Of a DNA stretch of 64,000 bases, positions 35,906 through 46,537 are shown in pieces (position 1 is the stretch's first letter; each line of letters begins with the position of its first letter). The DNA is from Pseudevernia furfuracea (taxonomy: Eukaryota; Ascomycota; Lecanoromycetes; Lecanorales; Parmeliaceae). The stretch lies in NCBI GenBank assembly GCA_022315425.1, contig JAIUPT010000019.1:682001-746000 (forward strand), in the 5' to 3' direction. The notes below the pieces were generated by a model. That model did not search any database. It was given only the letters and a program-made list of their open reading frames with translations, and was not told the DNA's origin. A program made the position numbers and the translations under genes.

Positions 35906-37515
35906 ATGGCTAGTTCGAGGATCTTTTTGGGTCTGGCAAGACCCTTCGGTCCTCGTATACGACTCAATGGCTCGAATTACTCACTTTGCAGGGGTCTCGC
36001 AACAGCTGCAGTGGACTGCCCCACACTGCCGTTGGCGGGTATTCGGGTTTTGGACATGACTAGAGTCCTGGCGGGCGTATGTGTGGCATACACCATAGGA
36101 AAAACTCATGCTAGTTCCGGCTAATGATCCAAAAAGCCGTATTGCACGCAAATACTCGGAGACCTCGGGTAGGCATTGTCACTTCTAGTATGATGAACCC
36201 ACAGGGCCGGCCACACCTTCTGCTAATTCGATACTAATGGTGGAATTGGAACAGGGCGGAAGTCATAAAGATTGAGCATCCTACTCGGGGCGATGACACT
36301 CGAGCATGGGGTCCTCCATACGCAAAACACATTAGAGGGAACAAAAAGGATAGTCCTGGAGAAAGTGCATATTTTTTATCAGTACAGTTCCTAATAGAGG
36401 GAATATAGAGACTCGTCTCTGGAATCTCACAGCTGACTAAAATATTGTAGGTAAATCGGAACAAGAAGTCTATTGGACTTTCTTTTGCCTCTCCGTCTGG
36501 CGTCTCGATACTGCATAAGCTGGTGAAAGACTGCGATGTACTAGTGGAGAATTATCTGCCCGATAGCCTGCAGAAATATCAGATGGACTATTCCACGCTG
36601 TCGAAAATCAATCCTTCTCTTATCTACGCCAGTATTACAGGTTACGGCCAGACTGGCCCTTACCGTAAACGCGCCGGCTACGATGTGATGGTTGAAGCGG
36701 AAATGGGCCTGATGCACATCACTGGCGCTCGAGATGGACCGCCGGTGAAAGTGGGAGTAGCTGTCACTGACTTGACCACGGGCTTGTACACCTCGAATTC
36801 TATCATGGCAGCCTTACTTGGGCGAGCGAGGACGGGGAAAGGCCAGCATATCGACGTAGCGTTAAGTGATTGCCAAGTGGCGACTTTAGCCAACATGGCA
36901 AGTTCAGCATTGATCAGCGGTCAGCCCGACTCGGGGCGATGGGGAACAGCCCACCCTTCTATTGTGCCATATAAAGGTTTCAAGACTGCCGACGGAGATG
37001 TCTTGCTTGGTGGGGGCAACGACCGCCTCTTTGGCGTGCTATGTGATAAGATTGGCAAGCCCGAATGGCCAAAGGATGAGAGATTCCACACCAACAGCGC
37101 GCGTGTGAAGAATCGAGAGACATTGGAAGCGATGATCGAATCTGAGACGACGAAGAAGACTACGGCAGAGTGGCTACAGGTGCTGGATGAAAGCGGTATG
37201 CCGTATGCCGCTGTGAATGATATTCAGGGGACTATGAATCATGAGCACGGTGTGCATCATGATATCGTCTTGGGAAGGCGTAGGCTAACAGGTGGTCTTA
37301 CAGTACTGGCCCGCGACATGGTCAAGGAAATCGAGCACCCCACCTGCGGTCCGATGAAACTCGTAAACACCCCAGTGAAGTACTCATACTCAGAGCCAAG
37401 CATACGGACACCACCGCCTTTACTAGGCCAGCACACCGATGAAATACTCAGACATATTGTCAGGATGGATGAGAGCGAGATCAAGGATTTGAAGGCGGAG
37501 GGCGTTGTTGCTTGA
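35906..37515 (+). CDS. class III CoA-transferase (SUGCT-like, mitochondrial)
   Basis: A CaiB/BaiF family enzyme most like succinyl-CoA:glutarate CoA-transferase, which moves CoA between dicarboxylates in lysine/glutarate breakdown. Exons are 35906-36076, 36137-36168, 36255-36381 and 36451-37515; the protein is 464 residues. The N-terminus (MASSRIFLGLARPFGPRIRL) is basic and Ser-rich, a plausible mitochondrial presequence. The core begins LPLAGIRVLDMTRVLAGPYCTQ (part of it made by splicing). It continues EVIKIEHPTRGDDTRAWGPP, NRNKKSIGL, YASITGYGQTGPY and AGYDVMVEAEMGLM; Asp 188 in AGYD is the family's catalytic Asp. GKGQHIDVAL and the dimer-type C-terminus follow. Intron 36382-36450 has a GCTGACTAA branch site. 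Substrate choice is inferred, since other class III enzymes share these motifs. Confidence 0.88.
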
Positions 37516-37662
37516 CTTTTGCCCCGTGAGGACTTATTTTTCAGGCAAGCCACCAGAGAAAGTGGCGGACCTGCGCACCTAAGCTTTCGGCTCTGGCATG
37601 ATTTGTGGGTATGAAGCGCGATGTTCATATGTAGATCCCGCTCAGAGAGAGTCTTATTTAGC

Positions 37663-37810
37663 ACGATCTGTAGATATCACGCCGAGTGTTTCCGCTGATG
37701 TTACACGAATCCAGCCCAGACAGAGCCTGTTGTGGTACGATCTGTAGAACTCACAGCTGAATGTTGTCCGCCACACCGTAGAAACCAGTCCGGACAGAGC
37801 CCTCCCTTAA
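37663..37810. repeat. two diverged copies of a 74-bp tandem unit
   Basis: ACGATCTGTAGA occurs at 37663 and again at 37737, and a CCAG..C.GACAGAGCC box at 37711 and again at 37785. Both pairs are exactly 74 bp apart, so this is one head-to-tail duplication. The copies have drifted, mostly by single-base changes. Confidence 0.75.
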
Positions 37811-38201
37811 CAACGAAGCGTTTGTTCTTCGAAGTCGAAAGGGTCGAAATCTTTGGGACTCTCACCCCTACAGCTACGACATCCTTCTGGCAGCACGCCT
37901 CATGAAGATGGGAACTAGTGTTGCTTGCTTCAAACCGTGCTTTCATTCTGTGTCTCTTTGTTTAAAAGAGTGGCTGAGGTCTCATAAGGAGACCACCAGC
38001 AATCTAATGACATGCATGTTTCTCTGTTAGAAAAGAGATATTTGAGCAAGCGCTGCGTATTACATCCAAACGTCATTGGACCGAAGCTTGGAGTCGTCCA
38101 ACAGTGGCTTCATGCTCGCTACCCGGCTCAACCGGCAGCTTGTGGACACAGTATGGGGAAATCCGGTTGTGCAAGTACGCCTGTGCGAATTTGTCAATTT
38201 C

Positions 38202-38226
38202 GGGGGGGGGGGGGGGGGGGGGGGGG
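38202..38226. repeat. homopolymer run of 25 G
   Basis: An uninterrupted G tract. Its true length is doubtful because sequencing and assembly both slip on such runs. Confidence 0.9.
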
Positions 38227-38530
38227 TTGACGGTTCCTGGTGAGCCCGGGAGAGGAAAAAGTGTATGCCTTGACAAGATGCTCGCTGTTAGAGAAGATCT
38301 GGTCGTTATTGGCCCATATTCGAGAGGAGCAGAGCAGCAGGGGTAGGCGCTATGAAGAGAAGAGGCTCAATCGTAAAGTTGGCAAAGGCTGATAGAGTCG
38401 TGGTAGCCTTGAATGCTTGTGGAGTTTCCTTCAATAGCCAGGCCTAGCTGCGGAAATGACTGTACTGCCGTAATGGTCCCATGGATGGGCGACGGGGTTT
38501 TTTTCCGTGAAGTGTTACTTGTTTTCTAGC

Positions 38531-38560
38531 TGATGCTGCTGCTGCTGATGATGATGATGA

Positions 38561-38596
<36 letters not shown>

Positions 38597-38598
38597 AA
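38531..38598. repeat. compound microsatellite (CTG)n(ATG)n(AAAG)n
   Basis: Trinucleotide CTG and ATG repeats pass directly into about ten AAAG tetranucleotides (38559-38598). Confidence 0.9.
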
Positions 38599-38872
38599 TG
38601 AAACCGTGGTTGTCGCGAGGAAGGAGTGGACGGCGGTAAAATGCCAAGAATAGGAACCGTCCGCCCCACAGCAACGGACTCGATCGGAATCCGCATTGGG
38701 TTCGTTCCTTTGAAATGATACGTATGATGATTTTATGAGAACTAGGCGGCATGAGGCATTGGACCCCTTTTGGCCAGTTCCAATCATGAACCAGGATGGG
38801 CTGACAGCGACTCGAATGACGAACGACATTCAAAAGTAGTGTAAGATCTGTGGACAACCCCTCGTCAATGAC

Positions 38873-41342
38873 CTAGATTGAGTTGAGATGAGCGGTTCGC
38901 CGAGACTTCTGGACTCCGTTGGCGGCCGCACTTTGGCTGTTGAGGGACTCGTGGGTTTCGGGCGGAGAAGATGGCGTCGTGTGTGAGTTGCGAGAGGACG
39001 TAGGAGGTGTTGAGTTGTTGGGAGTATCTGCAGTGGACGCGAAAGGGGACGAAGCTGACGTTGCAGGTCTCTCGCGTCTTGAATTGAACAGCCGATCAGT
39101 GCTCTCGTTGCCGACTGCTTGCAGAGAAGATGAATTATCAAAAGACATGGCCGGCGTAGAGGTGTTGGGGCCGGCGCCTGGTAAGGATGAAGATGAAGGC
39201 GCAGCTACCGGTCCCTGCTGTCCTGGAGGCTCATGTAAGATTGCATAACGCGTGCTGTCCGATGAATGAGTTCGGGGTGTGACAGTGGAAGCTGCCTTGT
39301 TCAAAGACATCGGGGCTGTAGAATATGTGACAGCTTCGGTGCCAGTGAAGGCTGAGGAAGCAACCGGCATCCCAGGTGTCTGGCGGTTTGGCGTGGAGAC
39401 ATCAGGGGGATTTTGACCTGAAGTGGGTGGAACCTGGTAGCTTTGCCGTAGATCTGTACCCATGCTCTGACGGTGGGAGACCGGATCAATGGCTGAAGTA
39501 CGTGACTGGAGAAGGTACCCTCGATGCCTTGCAACAACGCTTGAAGAATGTGTGTGTCGGGTGCTGCGCGGATATTGTGCTGGATCTTGGCGAGCTTGGT
39601 GAGATGTATGAGTATGACTTTTGCCGGTGGTATGGTAGCCTTTCATCCAAAAGTACCGATTCAGACAACGCTCGGCGTTACGACTACGAAACTTCCGGTG
39701 AATATCTCCAAGCGTCTTTCCTGCATCACCCAAAGCGCAGAGTTTCTTGTCCTCCTCCACAGTCCAGGGCTGTTCTACTTCGTGATACTTTGGACCCATC
39801 TTACAGATGGTGTGTTTGCGCTGGCTTAAAGATCGATGCTTGCGCTTGCCTTTGAATGTAGGCGTTTCAGCAACCTCCTGCCAGCTCAAATCTTCTTGCT
39901 CTTTGTGGCAGAGCGCCCAGTCCTCGAATAGTGAGTACTGGGGCTTTCCTCTGCCCGGGCTATCATCCTCCTGCGGGTCATCTTGTTCCGGTGGTGGATT
40001 CTTTTGGCTTGCCGCTGACTCTTGTAATAGCACGTTAAGACGTGCTTGGTAGGTGTTTCGCTTCAGCAAAGGTCAGTGTTCATTCCGTGCTGGACAGCTA
40101 TTGGCTTACAGCATTATCACACTCCAATCGTTCTTCCAAGTTGTAACTCCTGATGATCACTTCCTGAAACAAAGCGCAAGCTTGCTCGTAAGCACCTACG
40201 GCTTCTTTGTAATTGGACTGTTGATCCAAGGATTCTGCGTAGCGTGCCATACCCAACGCTCGGGACATACTGACCGAGGGATTTTGACGCTGCAGACAAT
40301 TAGCTTGTTCGCAATCGAGCTTTGCTGAGATGACAACCTTGGAAGTCGGGCTATGCGTTGATGAATTGGGACTGGTTAAAGGAGATGAGCGCCGAGGACG
40401 TGATAATTCGTGAGAGGCCATCGGAGCAGGCATCCCGGTCTCGAAGGCCATGTGTTGCTGTCGGTTCTGTTGATCAGAATCATGCAAATAATTGGCTTGA
40501 AGTGATTGTATGCCCATCAAAGCAGTCCCTCTGGTTATCGACTCCAAGGACTGCTGTCTATTCTGCCCAGATGATTCTCTGAGATGCGGAGGCAAGACCG
40601 AAATATTTTCATACCCAGATTGGTGTTGACGACTACGTTGGAATTGATCATACGGATGACCAACTTGAAGCGCCTGTGAAGCCATCGAGGCACTGCCTTG
40701 ATATCCAGAGGCTATGGTGTGTGGTTGAGGGTGAGTGAGTAGGTCCATCAAAGCACTCCCTTGGTACTCCGAGCCCATAGGATATGGTTGAGGGTAAGGG
40801 AGTAGGTCCGTCAAACCACTCCCTGTAGTTCCCGAATTCGTAAAATGCTGTCGGTTGCCTTGGCCTTGACCATACGGGTGATCACCATGGCAAAGTGGGA
40901 GATCCATCCGAGTAGCGTTCCTAGTCGTTGAGTCCAAGGGTTGTTCACTGCTGTTGTTTCCACCTGGAAGGAAACCAGGGAGGTCCGTTTGGTGAGTGTT
41001 TGGGTCACTACAATCCTTTACTGGATCCCACATCTTGGCTCTCGACAAGGCCTCGTCATCACCGGGGGCTTGTCGCCATACCCGGGCAGCAGCTCTAAGA
41101 GGCGCGAAGTTTTCTTGCCCGTGAGGGGCGCCATCCATGGCCGAAGTAGGCTGGTGGTAAGGGATTCTGGCATCCCTGTCTTGACCGACTTCGATGTTTG
41201 AGCCGCTGAGATCATAAACGGCACCATTAGTGGGTGCCTGAGCATCGTTGCCTCGGGTGTTGATGTTATTCTGGGAGGAGTAGAGCTGAGTGTGGGATGG
41301 CACAGGGCTCTCCAACGCATCCAGTCCCTTCTTTGTGACCAT
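38873..41342 (-). CDS. MIT-like plus SANT/Myb domain protein
   Basis: Two exons (41342-40110 and 40060-38873; 49-nt intron with CACTGACC branch) encode 806 residues. The first ~340 residues are Gln/Asn/Ser/Pro-rich with loose internal repeats (LLPYPQPY / LLTHPQPH), probably disordered. Residues about 355-425 read ARYAESLDQQSNYKEAVGAYEQACALFQEVIIRS and on to the splice-made NARNTYQARLNVLL. This three-helix pattern fits an MIT (microtubule interacting and trafficking) domain. A SANT/Myb domain follows at about 509-552 (PWTVEEDKKLC ... FRSRNAERCLNRYFWMK). The C-terminal 230 residues are Ser/Thr/Pro-rich. Function is unknown; the SANT part suggests chromatin or DNA binding. The frame is open upstream of 41342 as far as a TAA but without another ATG, so an upstream exon is possible. 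Confidence 0.72.
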
Positions 41343-44300
41343 CTTGACCTTGGTGCGTTGGGACGCTCGCTGCAGCTGTTTTGCCTGATTCTGATGCTCT
41401 TAGTGAAGACTTTGGGATGCCACTTATTGATGGTAAAAGAGAGGAGGAGGGAGGAGTAGAAGGGATTTCCTTGTTCTTCGATGTCCAATTAGTTCCGTTT
41501 AAGCCAATATTATTCGCCAATATTCTTTCCGTCTTCAGTAAATCAGTACCCAATCGCTGCTCAAAAGACGTCATTCTCCCGCAGGTACAGGTCCGCAATA
41601 TTGGAGCCAAAACACCTTAGGGCTGGCAAGTCTTATAGAAAGAGTGAGAAAACCAGTTCAGTCCAATCGGAGAGCTGACATGTTTCGCAGAGTTTGTCAC
41701 GCGGTTACTAGGGTCTCCTCCCCTCCTCCTTGAGTTGAGCAATTATATGGCTCATCTTCCTCGTTTTGTTTTTCCAGACAGGCGCCGTTCGTTAGATTGA
41801 ACTATAGCTGCATACCCTAGCTTATATGATGTCGATTTGAGTAAAATAAGTGCTAATGCAGGAGATTGTGATGCACGAGGCCATCATTCACGAGGACGAT
41901 CATGCGCGCAGTCTCGTCAGATAGAAGCTTCACTATAGCGTAGCTTTTGGGCCAAAAAGCTTGGTAATGGCAGCTACGTAAGGCCTAACACTGTTCCAGA
42001 ATGCTACTTCAAGAGCCGAAGAGCTTTGTCGTGCAGCTTCATGCGATAAGAAGCCATTGCAGAACAGTGTTCATGACAGGGGATAATGATCAATATAGTT
42101 TTCAGGAAATGTGGAACATCGTAAGATAGTATGCGGCAGTCTGGCGAACTTCGTCACCACACCATTATTGAGTAGTGTGGCGTTGTATCAGAGTACTTGG
42201 CAAGGTTGGAAAGCTCTGAGATGTAAGGATGGTAGGTAGACTGATTCTGCAGCCGTCACATAATTCTATGCAGCCCCCCGAAAAGGACAACCTTCAAGAT
42301 TGCCGAGGCCAAATCCTTGAACAAATGGTCTCTTCGCTTGGGTACTCATCTTTACCCCGACGAGAGCTGCGATGTTCTTGTTTTCACGTCGATCTTGGGC
42401 ATCAACCTGCAGACATATGATATTCATGGCAGTGATTGCTTCAGGTAAAGTGTTAAACAGCGAGAGAATTCTAAATTTGCTGCTGCTCTTGTGCATTGAT
42501 TCAACGGATCAAACGGCGAGAGCAACAAATTAAGGTGAGAATTTGTTACGTCTCGGTCGGATACGAGGACGTGTGGCGAGTGGGGAACAAGTCGCCTCTC
42601 TTGGGACCTGAAAGGGCGGTGGGGTGTGGCTAGTGAGTCCAGCCAATGGTAGGCGTCTCCAATCTTCAGGTCAGCAACATGATCAGCCACTAGCTCAGGC
42701 TAAGGTCGATCAACACCAACTGTAGCAGGTAACTGGGGATTATCATATCAACGAGACAGGCAGTCAAGTAGGATTAACAAGTCCGCGGTCAAGTGACCGT
42801 AGCAGAACGGAAAGCTTTCGGAACGGAGGCAAAGGGCAACTAGCCTATCAGTTGACAATGTGCTTGAGGTAGTCGTAAACATTGACTCTTACATTGTATT
42901 TAACACAAAACACCTCTTAGTGATTACTCCCTGGATTCCAACTTGGCCAGGATCCAACCTTTGGCCCGGCTGGGGATCGAAGCTCTCAAAATTGGTAGAA
43001 TCTCATGTCACAAGGATGGAGCAGATGTGCGAACACGAGTACTCGTAGTATGTACAAAGTAACAAAACTCCTACGGCCGAAGGGAGTGAATTATTCTATC
43101 GTCTTGGCAGTCCGGCGCGAAATTCCGAGCCCCATCCGTTGGTGGGCACTCGAGCCAAGAATAATATAGATTGTGATGTAGAGGTTCGGCCGCAGGAGCT
43201 GAGGCCTAGTCTCAGTATCAGACCTTTTTTTGAAAAGCTTGCTTTCTCAATGCTCAAGAGTCAAGGACTCAAGACTGGATGCACTTCAAAAACATTTAAG
43301 GTTATTTTAAGGTTGTTCAATCAGATCATCAGATTTCGTGATTTTGAAGCTAAAACTCACCTTATTTCTGCATTTTAGATCTAAACGCGGGTACGTTTCA
43401 AACAGAAACATTCATAAGGCTGAACTTCGAATATCAACTTCTACAAATCTACTTTCTTTGATTCCTTATTATCTAAGCAGCATATGATAAAAAAGTGAGT
43501 TAATAGAATTATAGAGTAGATTCTGCGCTTTCAAATGATTTTTTTTTATAGACGAAATTCAGTTGAGTTCTTATGAATATATTCAAGAAACAAGGAATGA
43601 CTGAACTACGTGACTACCTTAGAGTACACGGTTACTCTCGAGCTTGCGAGAAGGGCCTCTCCGGCAGGAGCCTCTGGAGGGCCTTCGGAGAGCCTCTGGA
43701 AGGAAGGGGGGTTCAGGGGGTCTCCTCTTGAGAATATGTCTCTCGATTCTCAGGGTAAGTGTTAGCAGCGGGACCAAGAGGACAGCTGTCGCATGAGCCC
43801 GGGGGTTGCCGAGCGTAACCGAATCGCTTGGCATACGCATGCCAAGCGGATTCTTGGCGTGAGAAGCTTAAGAGGGCCATGCCCCGAAGTTTCCCATTTT
43901 CCTTCCTTAAGAATTAGTCTTACTATTAGATATACTATACACAATATATATATCTTCGCTAAGTTCACATTGCTACACAACCCTAGCCTGTCTATATATA
44001 TATCTATATTATATAAGCCAGTCTAACAGTAAGACTACTCAACCCTTCGGAGCTTCTGCCGAAGGGGCTGTCAAAGCAAGCTTATTTGACTGATATTTGA
44101 TGAACTTCGAGCTTGCTTTGACAGCCCCTTCGGCAGAAGCCTTCGGAGAGCCCCCGAAGGGTTAGGGGTAGTCACCCTGAGAATCAAAATAAGTCCAAAA
44201 ACCAGTACTCCGCAAGCTTTCTACTATCGGCTAGCTAGTCCACGCAGCCAGCACATATTAATGGTGGTGGTGGTTCGGAAAATAATAATTCCGGGCCAAA

Positions 44301-44914
44301 ATTTCGTCACTCTGTCTCTCCCCCAGTCGCTCGCCTCGGTCCTATACACGGGATTCTAGAGGTGGTGGACAGGAATTTTAGGGGTGATGAACGGGAATTC
44401 TGAGCTATAGAGGAAGGATTCTGGAGTTGAGAGTTCTTAGGTCTACTTCTAGGGGGTGCTTGAACACTAATAAGCATCGATATATACATATATTCTACAT
44501 GGAGGGTGGTGGGTGTCTGTTTGGGGTGGATTTATGAGAGGCAGTGGTGCTTTTTTTGAGTGACGGATTTATCGGATTTTAGGGGTGGTGCATTTCCCAG
44601 GGCGGTGCATTTCCTGGTAGACAGAGCTGAGGCCCACCATCGCTTAATCGTAGATCCTTATATCAAAGCATCTTCGCCACTGCCGGTCAGAACAATCTGT
44701 AATGACGCTTGAAATTCCATGATAATTATCATTGGAAGTCAGAGCAAATCAAATCGGCAAGCCATACTTTATTAATGTGTCGGCAATCAGTCGGCTAAAA
44801 TAGAGATTAGCGCGGCAAGCCCAAAGAAGCCACTTCAAAGCTCAATCATCTCCATGGAGCCATAGAGTCTCTACCCTACCCTATCATTGGTGGAGAGCAG
44901 CAATAGCTGTCCCA
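41343..44914. other. gene-free region, 3.6 kb, partly AT-rich
   Basis: This is the longest gap in the window. The left half (to about 43,300) has no recognisable feature. From about 43,300 to 44,250 it alternates AT-rich DNA (TATATATA stretches) with short GC-rich clusters containing CCTTCGG-type words and hairpins, described separately. Short open frames have no domains. The last few hundred bases are the upstream region of the PHD-finger gene. Confidence 0.55.
43639..44185. repeat. GC-cluster hairpin element in AT-rich DNA
   Basis: A perfect 31-bp inverted repeat (44052-44082 and 44110-44140) is separated by 27 bp. It is flanked by a further outer pair, AACCCTTCGG (44041-44050) and CCGAAGGGTT (44154-44163). 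A 12-bp inverted repeat GATTCTCAGGGT / ACCCTGAGAATC (43745-43756 and 44174-44185) brackets a 441-bp unit. A second small palindrome, CGCTTGGCAT / ATGCCAAGCG, lies at 43825-43848. The words CGAGCTTGC and GCCTTCGGAGAGCC occur in the same order at 43639-43694 and at 44108-44152, suggesting two diverged copies of one GC cluster. There is no open frame of note. Candidate explanations are a MITE-like non-autonomous element or a fragment of mitochondrial intergenic DNA inserted in the nucleus. Confidence 0.65.
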
Positions 44915-46537
44915 ATGAGCTCTACGACGGAAGAGTCGGATTGGAACATGTCTCCTAAATCGAGGCGTCCACATAGTCTTTCTAACACAGAGACTATACG
45001 TCCAACATCACAGCCAGTACTTCCTCGCCAGTCTCCCACATCGCAAGTCGACAGCTCCACCCTCTCTACGCCTCGCGCCGGTAGTTTTGCTTCAACAGCT
45101 ACGCAGATAGAAAAACAGCTAGAAAGTCAATTATCCCAAGCCGTAGCAACTACCCTCCCGTCAGCCCACGCCCAGCCTGCAGTGACTCCAAGTTCTGCTA
45201 TACTTCCAAACCCTGCTCTTACAGTCCCTAATGCGGATTGCTCCATCGCAATCAATCAGAATACTCCAGAGTGGGAGGCTGCGCGGGAAGCAGTCCTCAG
45301 CCAAATGGTCACAAGTCAAGACATTGCTGCTACGCCCACGCCCAAGGTGACCAGAGGGGGGGTCAAGACTGGTGGGAGGAGAGGTAGAGGAGGCAGAAGA
45401 ACGAAGGTCAAGATCGAAGAACCGGATGATGCTCTACCAAAGAATCTGGATGGTCCTGTCAGAGCTAAGAACAAAGGGGGGAGGCCACGAGGTAGCAGGG
45501 CAGGTGGAACGCCGAGAGGCGGTAGGGGAGGAGGAACGCCAGGAAGTAGTAGAGGTAGCGCAACACCCGGAAGTGGTAGGGCAGGTGTCAACAAAGGGGG
45601 CCGGCCTCGAGGCAGCAGAGCCGGAAACAGCGCAGCAGCGTTGGCTGGCAGGTTGATTGGTCGAGGTATCAAGAGGAAAAGGAAGAAGGGCGATGACGAC
45701 GACGATGAAAAGGACGATACGGATGCGTCTGAAGAATTTATACCAATCGCTGCAACGAGCTCTGGTCGCCGGATCAACCAAGTAAAGACTTTCTCTCCTG
45801 TGGTTCTCGATCCAACGAAAGGCATAAGCAACAAGACCCCTCAAAGTGCTGCGCGTGCTCCTTTGCCCGAACCCCCGTCGACCTCAAGGAAAGCGAAAAA
45901 GCGAAGGAAGCCCGGCGAAGCTGCAGTCTGCATTAATTGCGGCCGTGGCCACTCGCCAAACTCTAACATGATCGTTTTCTGTGATGGGTGTAGCACGCCG
46001 TGGCATCAATACTGCCATGACCGGCCCATCACACCGTCGTTCATCCAGATTGAGGAAAAGGAATGGAACTGCGCAGAGTGCACCACCGTGCAAGAGGAGA
46101 AGATGCACCTGAGTGGCAAGGTCAGTGCAGAGAGAATGTCCTTGTCCGAGAAGAGAACGTATCTGCAAGGGTTGGAAAAGGCAGAACTTGTAAGTTTGCT
46201 GCTGCATGCGAGTACTCTTCATGAAGATTTGCCTGTCTTTGCTCCACCACCTCCGCCGCCTCCAGTGCAAGTGCTCGAGACTACAGCAGATGAAGAAGAG
46301 CTCTATGTCTACGTTGAACCGGATCCACTGCCTTACCCTAAGGCTGGCAATGGCTTACTATTACCGTCGGAAGATGACGATCTTGACATACTGATTGATG
46401 AGGACATTGTGACATACAGTCATCTATGGAAGGGTCCTGCTGGTTGGGAGGGGCCTAATGGCATGCGCTGGCCTTTCCCGCAGAACGGCATAGGGGTCAT
46501 GGGAGGTCCAATCCATCAGATCGGCGTTGGAGCTTGA
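44915..46537 (+). CDS. PHD-finger protein with AT-hook-like repeats
   Basis: A single exon of 540 residues, start at ATG 44915. The N-terminal 150 residues are Ser/Thr/Pro-rich. Residues about 150-260 are Gly/Arg-rich with two copies of KGGRPRGSRAG and related RGRGGRR pieces, which are AT-hook-like DNA-binding motifs. A basic KRKRKK stretch, probably a nuclear localisation signal, follows before an acidic patch. A complete C4HC3 PHD finger is formed by Cys 339, 342, 356, 359, His 364 and Cys 367, 386, 389, with the WHQYCH core. PHD fingers bind histone H3 tails, so this is probably a chromatin reader; which mark it reads cannot be told. The C-terminus has a proline run, acidic EDDDLDILIDED and a Gly/Trp-rich tail (GPAGWEGPNGMRWPFP). 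The specific orthologue was not identified. Confidence 0.85.
   Translation: MSSTTEESDWNMSPKSRRPHSLSNTETIRPTSQPVLPRQSPTSQVDSSTLSTPRAGSFASTATQIEKQLESQLSQAVATTLPSAHAQPAVTPSSAILPNPALTVPNADCSIAINQNTPEWEAAREAVLSQMVTSQDIAATPTPKVTRGGVKTGGRRGRGGRRTKVKIEEPDDALPKNLDGPVRAKNKGGRPRGSRAGGTPRGGRGGGTPGSSRGSATPGSGRAGVNKGGRPRGSRAGNSAAALAGRLIGRGIKRKRKKGDDDDDEKDDTDASEEFIPIAATSSGRRINQVKTFSPVVLDPTKGISNKTPQSAARAPLPEPPSTSRKAKKRRKPGEAAVCINCGRGHSPNSNMIVFCDGCSTPWHQYCHDRPITPSFIQIEEKEWNCAECTTVQEEKMHLSGKVSAERMSLSEKRTYLQGLEKAELVSLLLHASTLHEDLPVFAPPPPPPPVQVLETTADEEELYVYVEPDPLPYPKAGNGLLLPSEDDDLDILIDEDIVTYSHLWKGPAGWEGPNGMRWPFPQNGIGVMGGPIHQIGVGA

Larger units (their letters stand above)
37516..38872. other. intergenic region with repeats between convergent genes
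   Basis: A 1.36-kb gap holding a 74-bp tandem duplication, a 25-nt G run and a compound microsatellite (each listed separately). The open frames around 38012-38857 run through these simple repeats and are not genes. Confidence 0.6.

Noticed and set aside
38444..38857. Minus-strand open frame with repeated FLSFFLSF
   Set aside because: The repeats are the AAAG microsatellite read in reverse.
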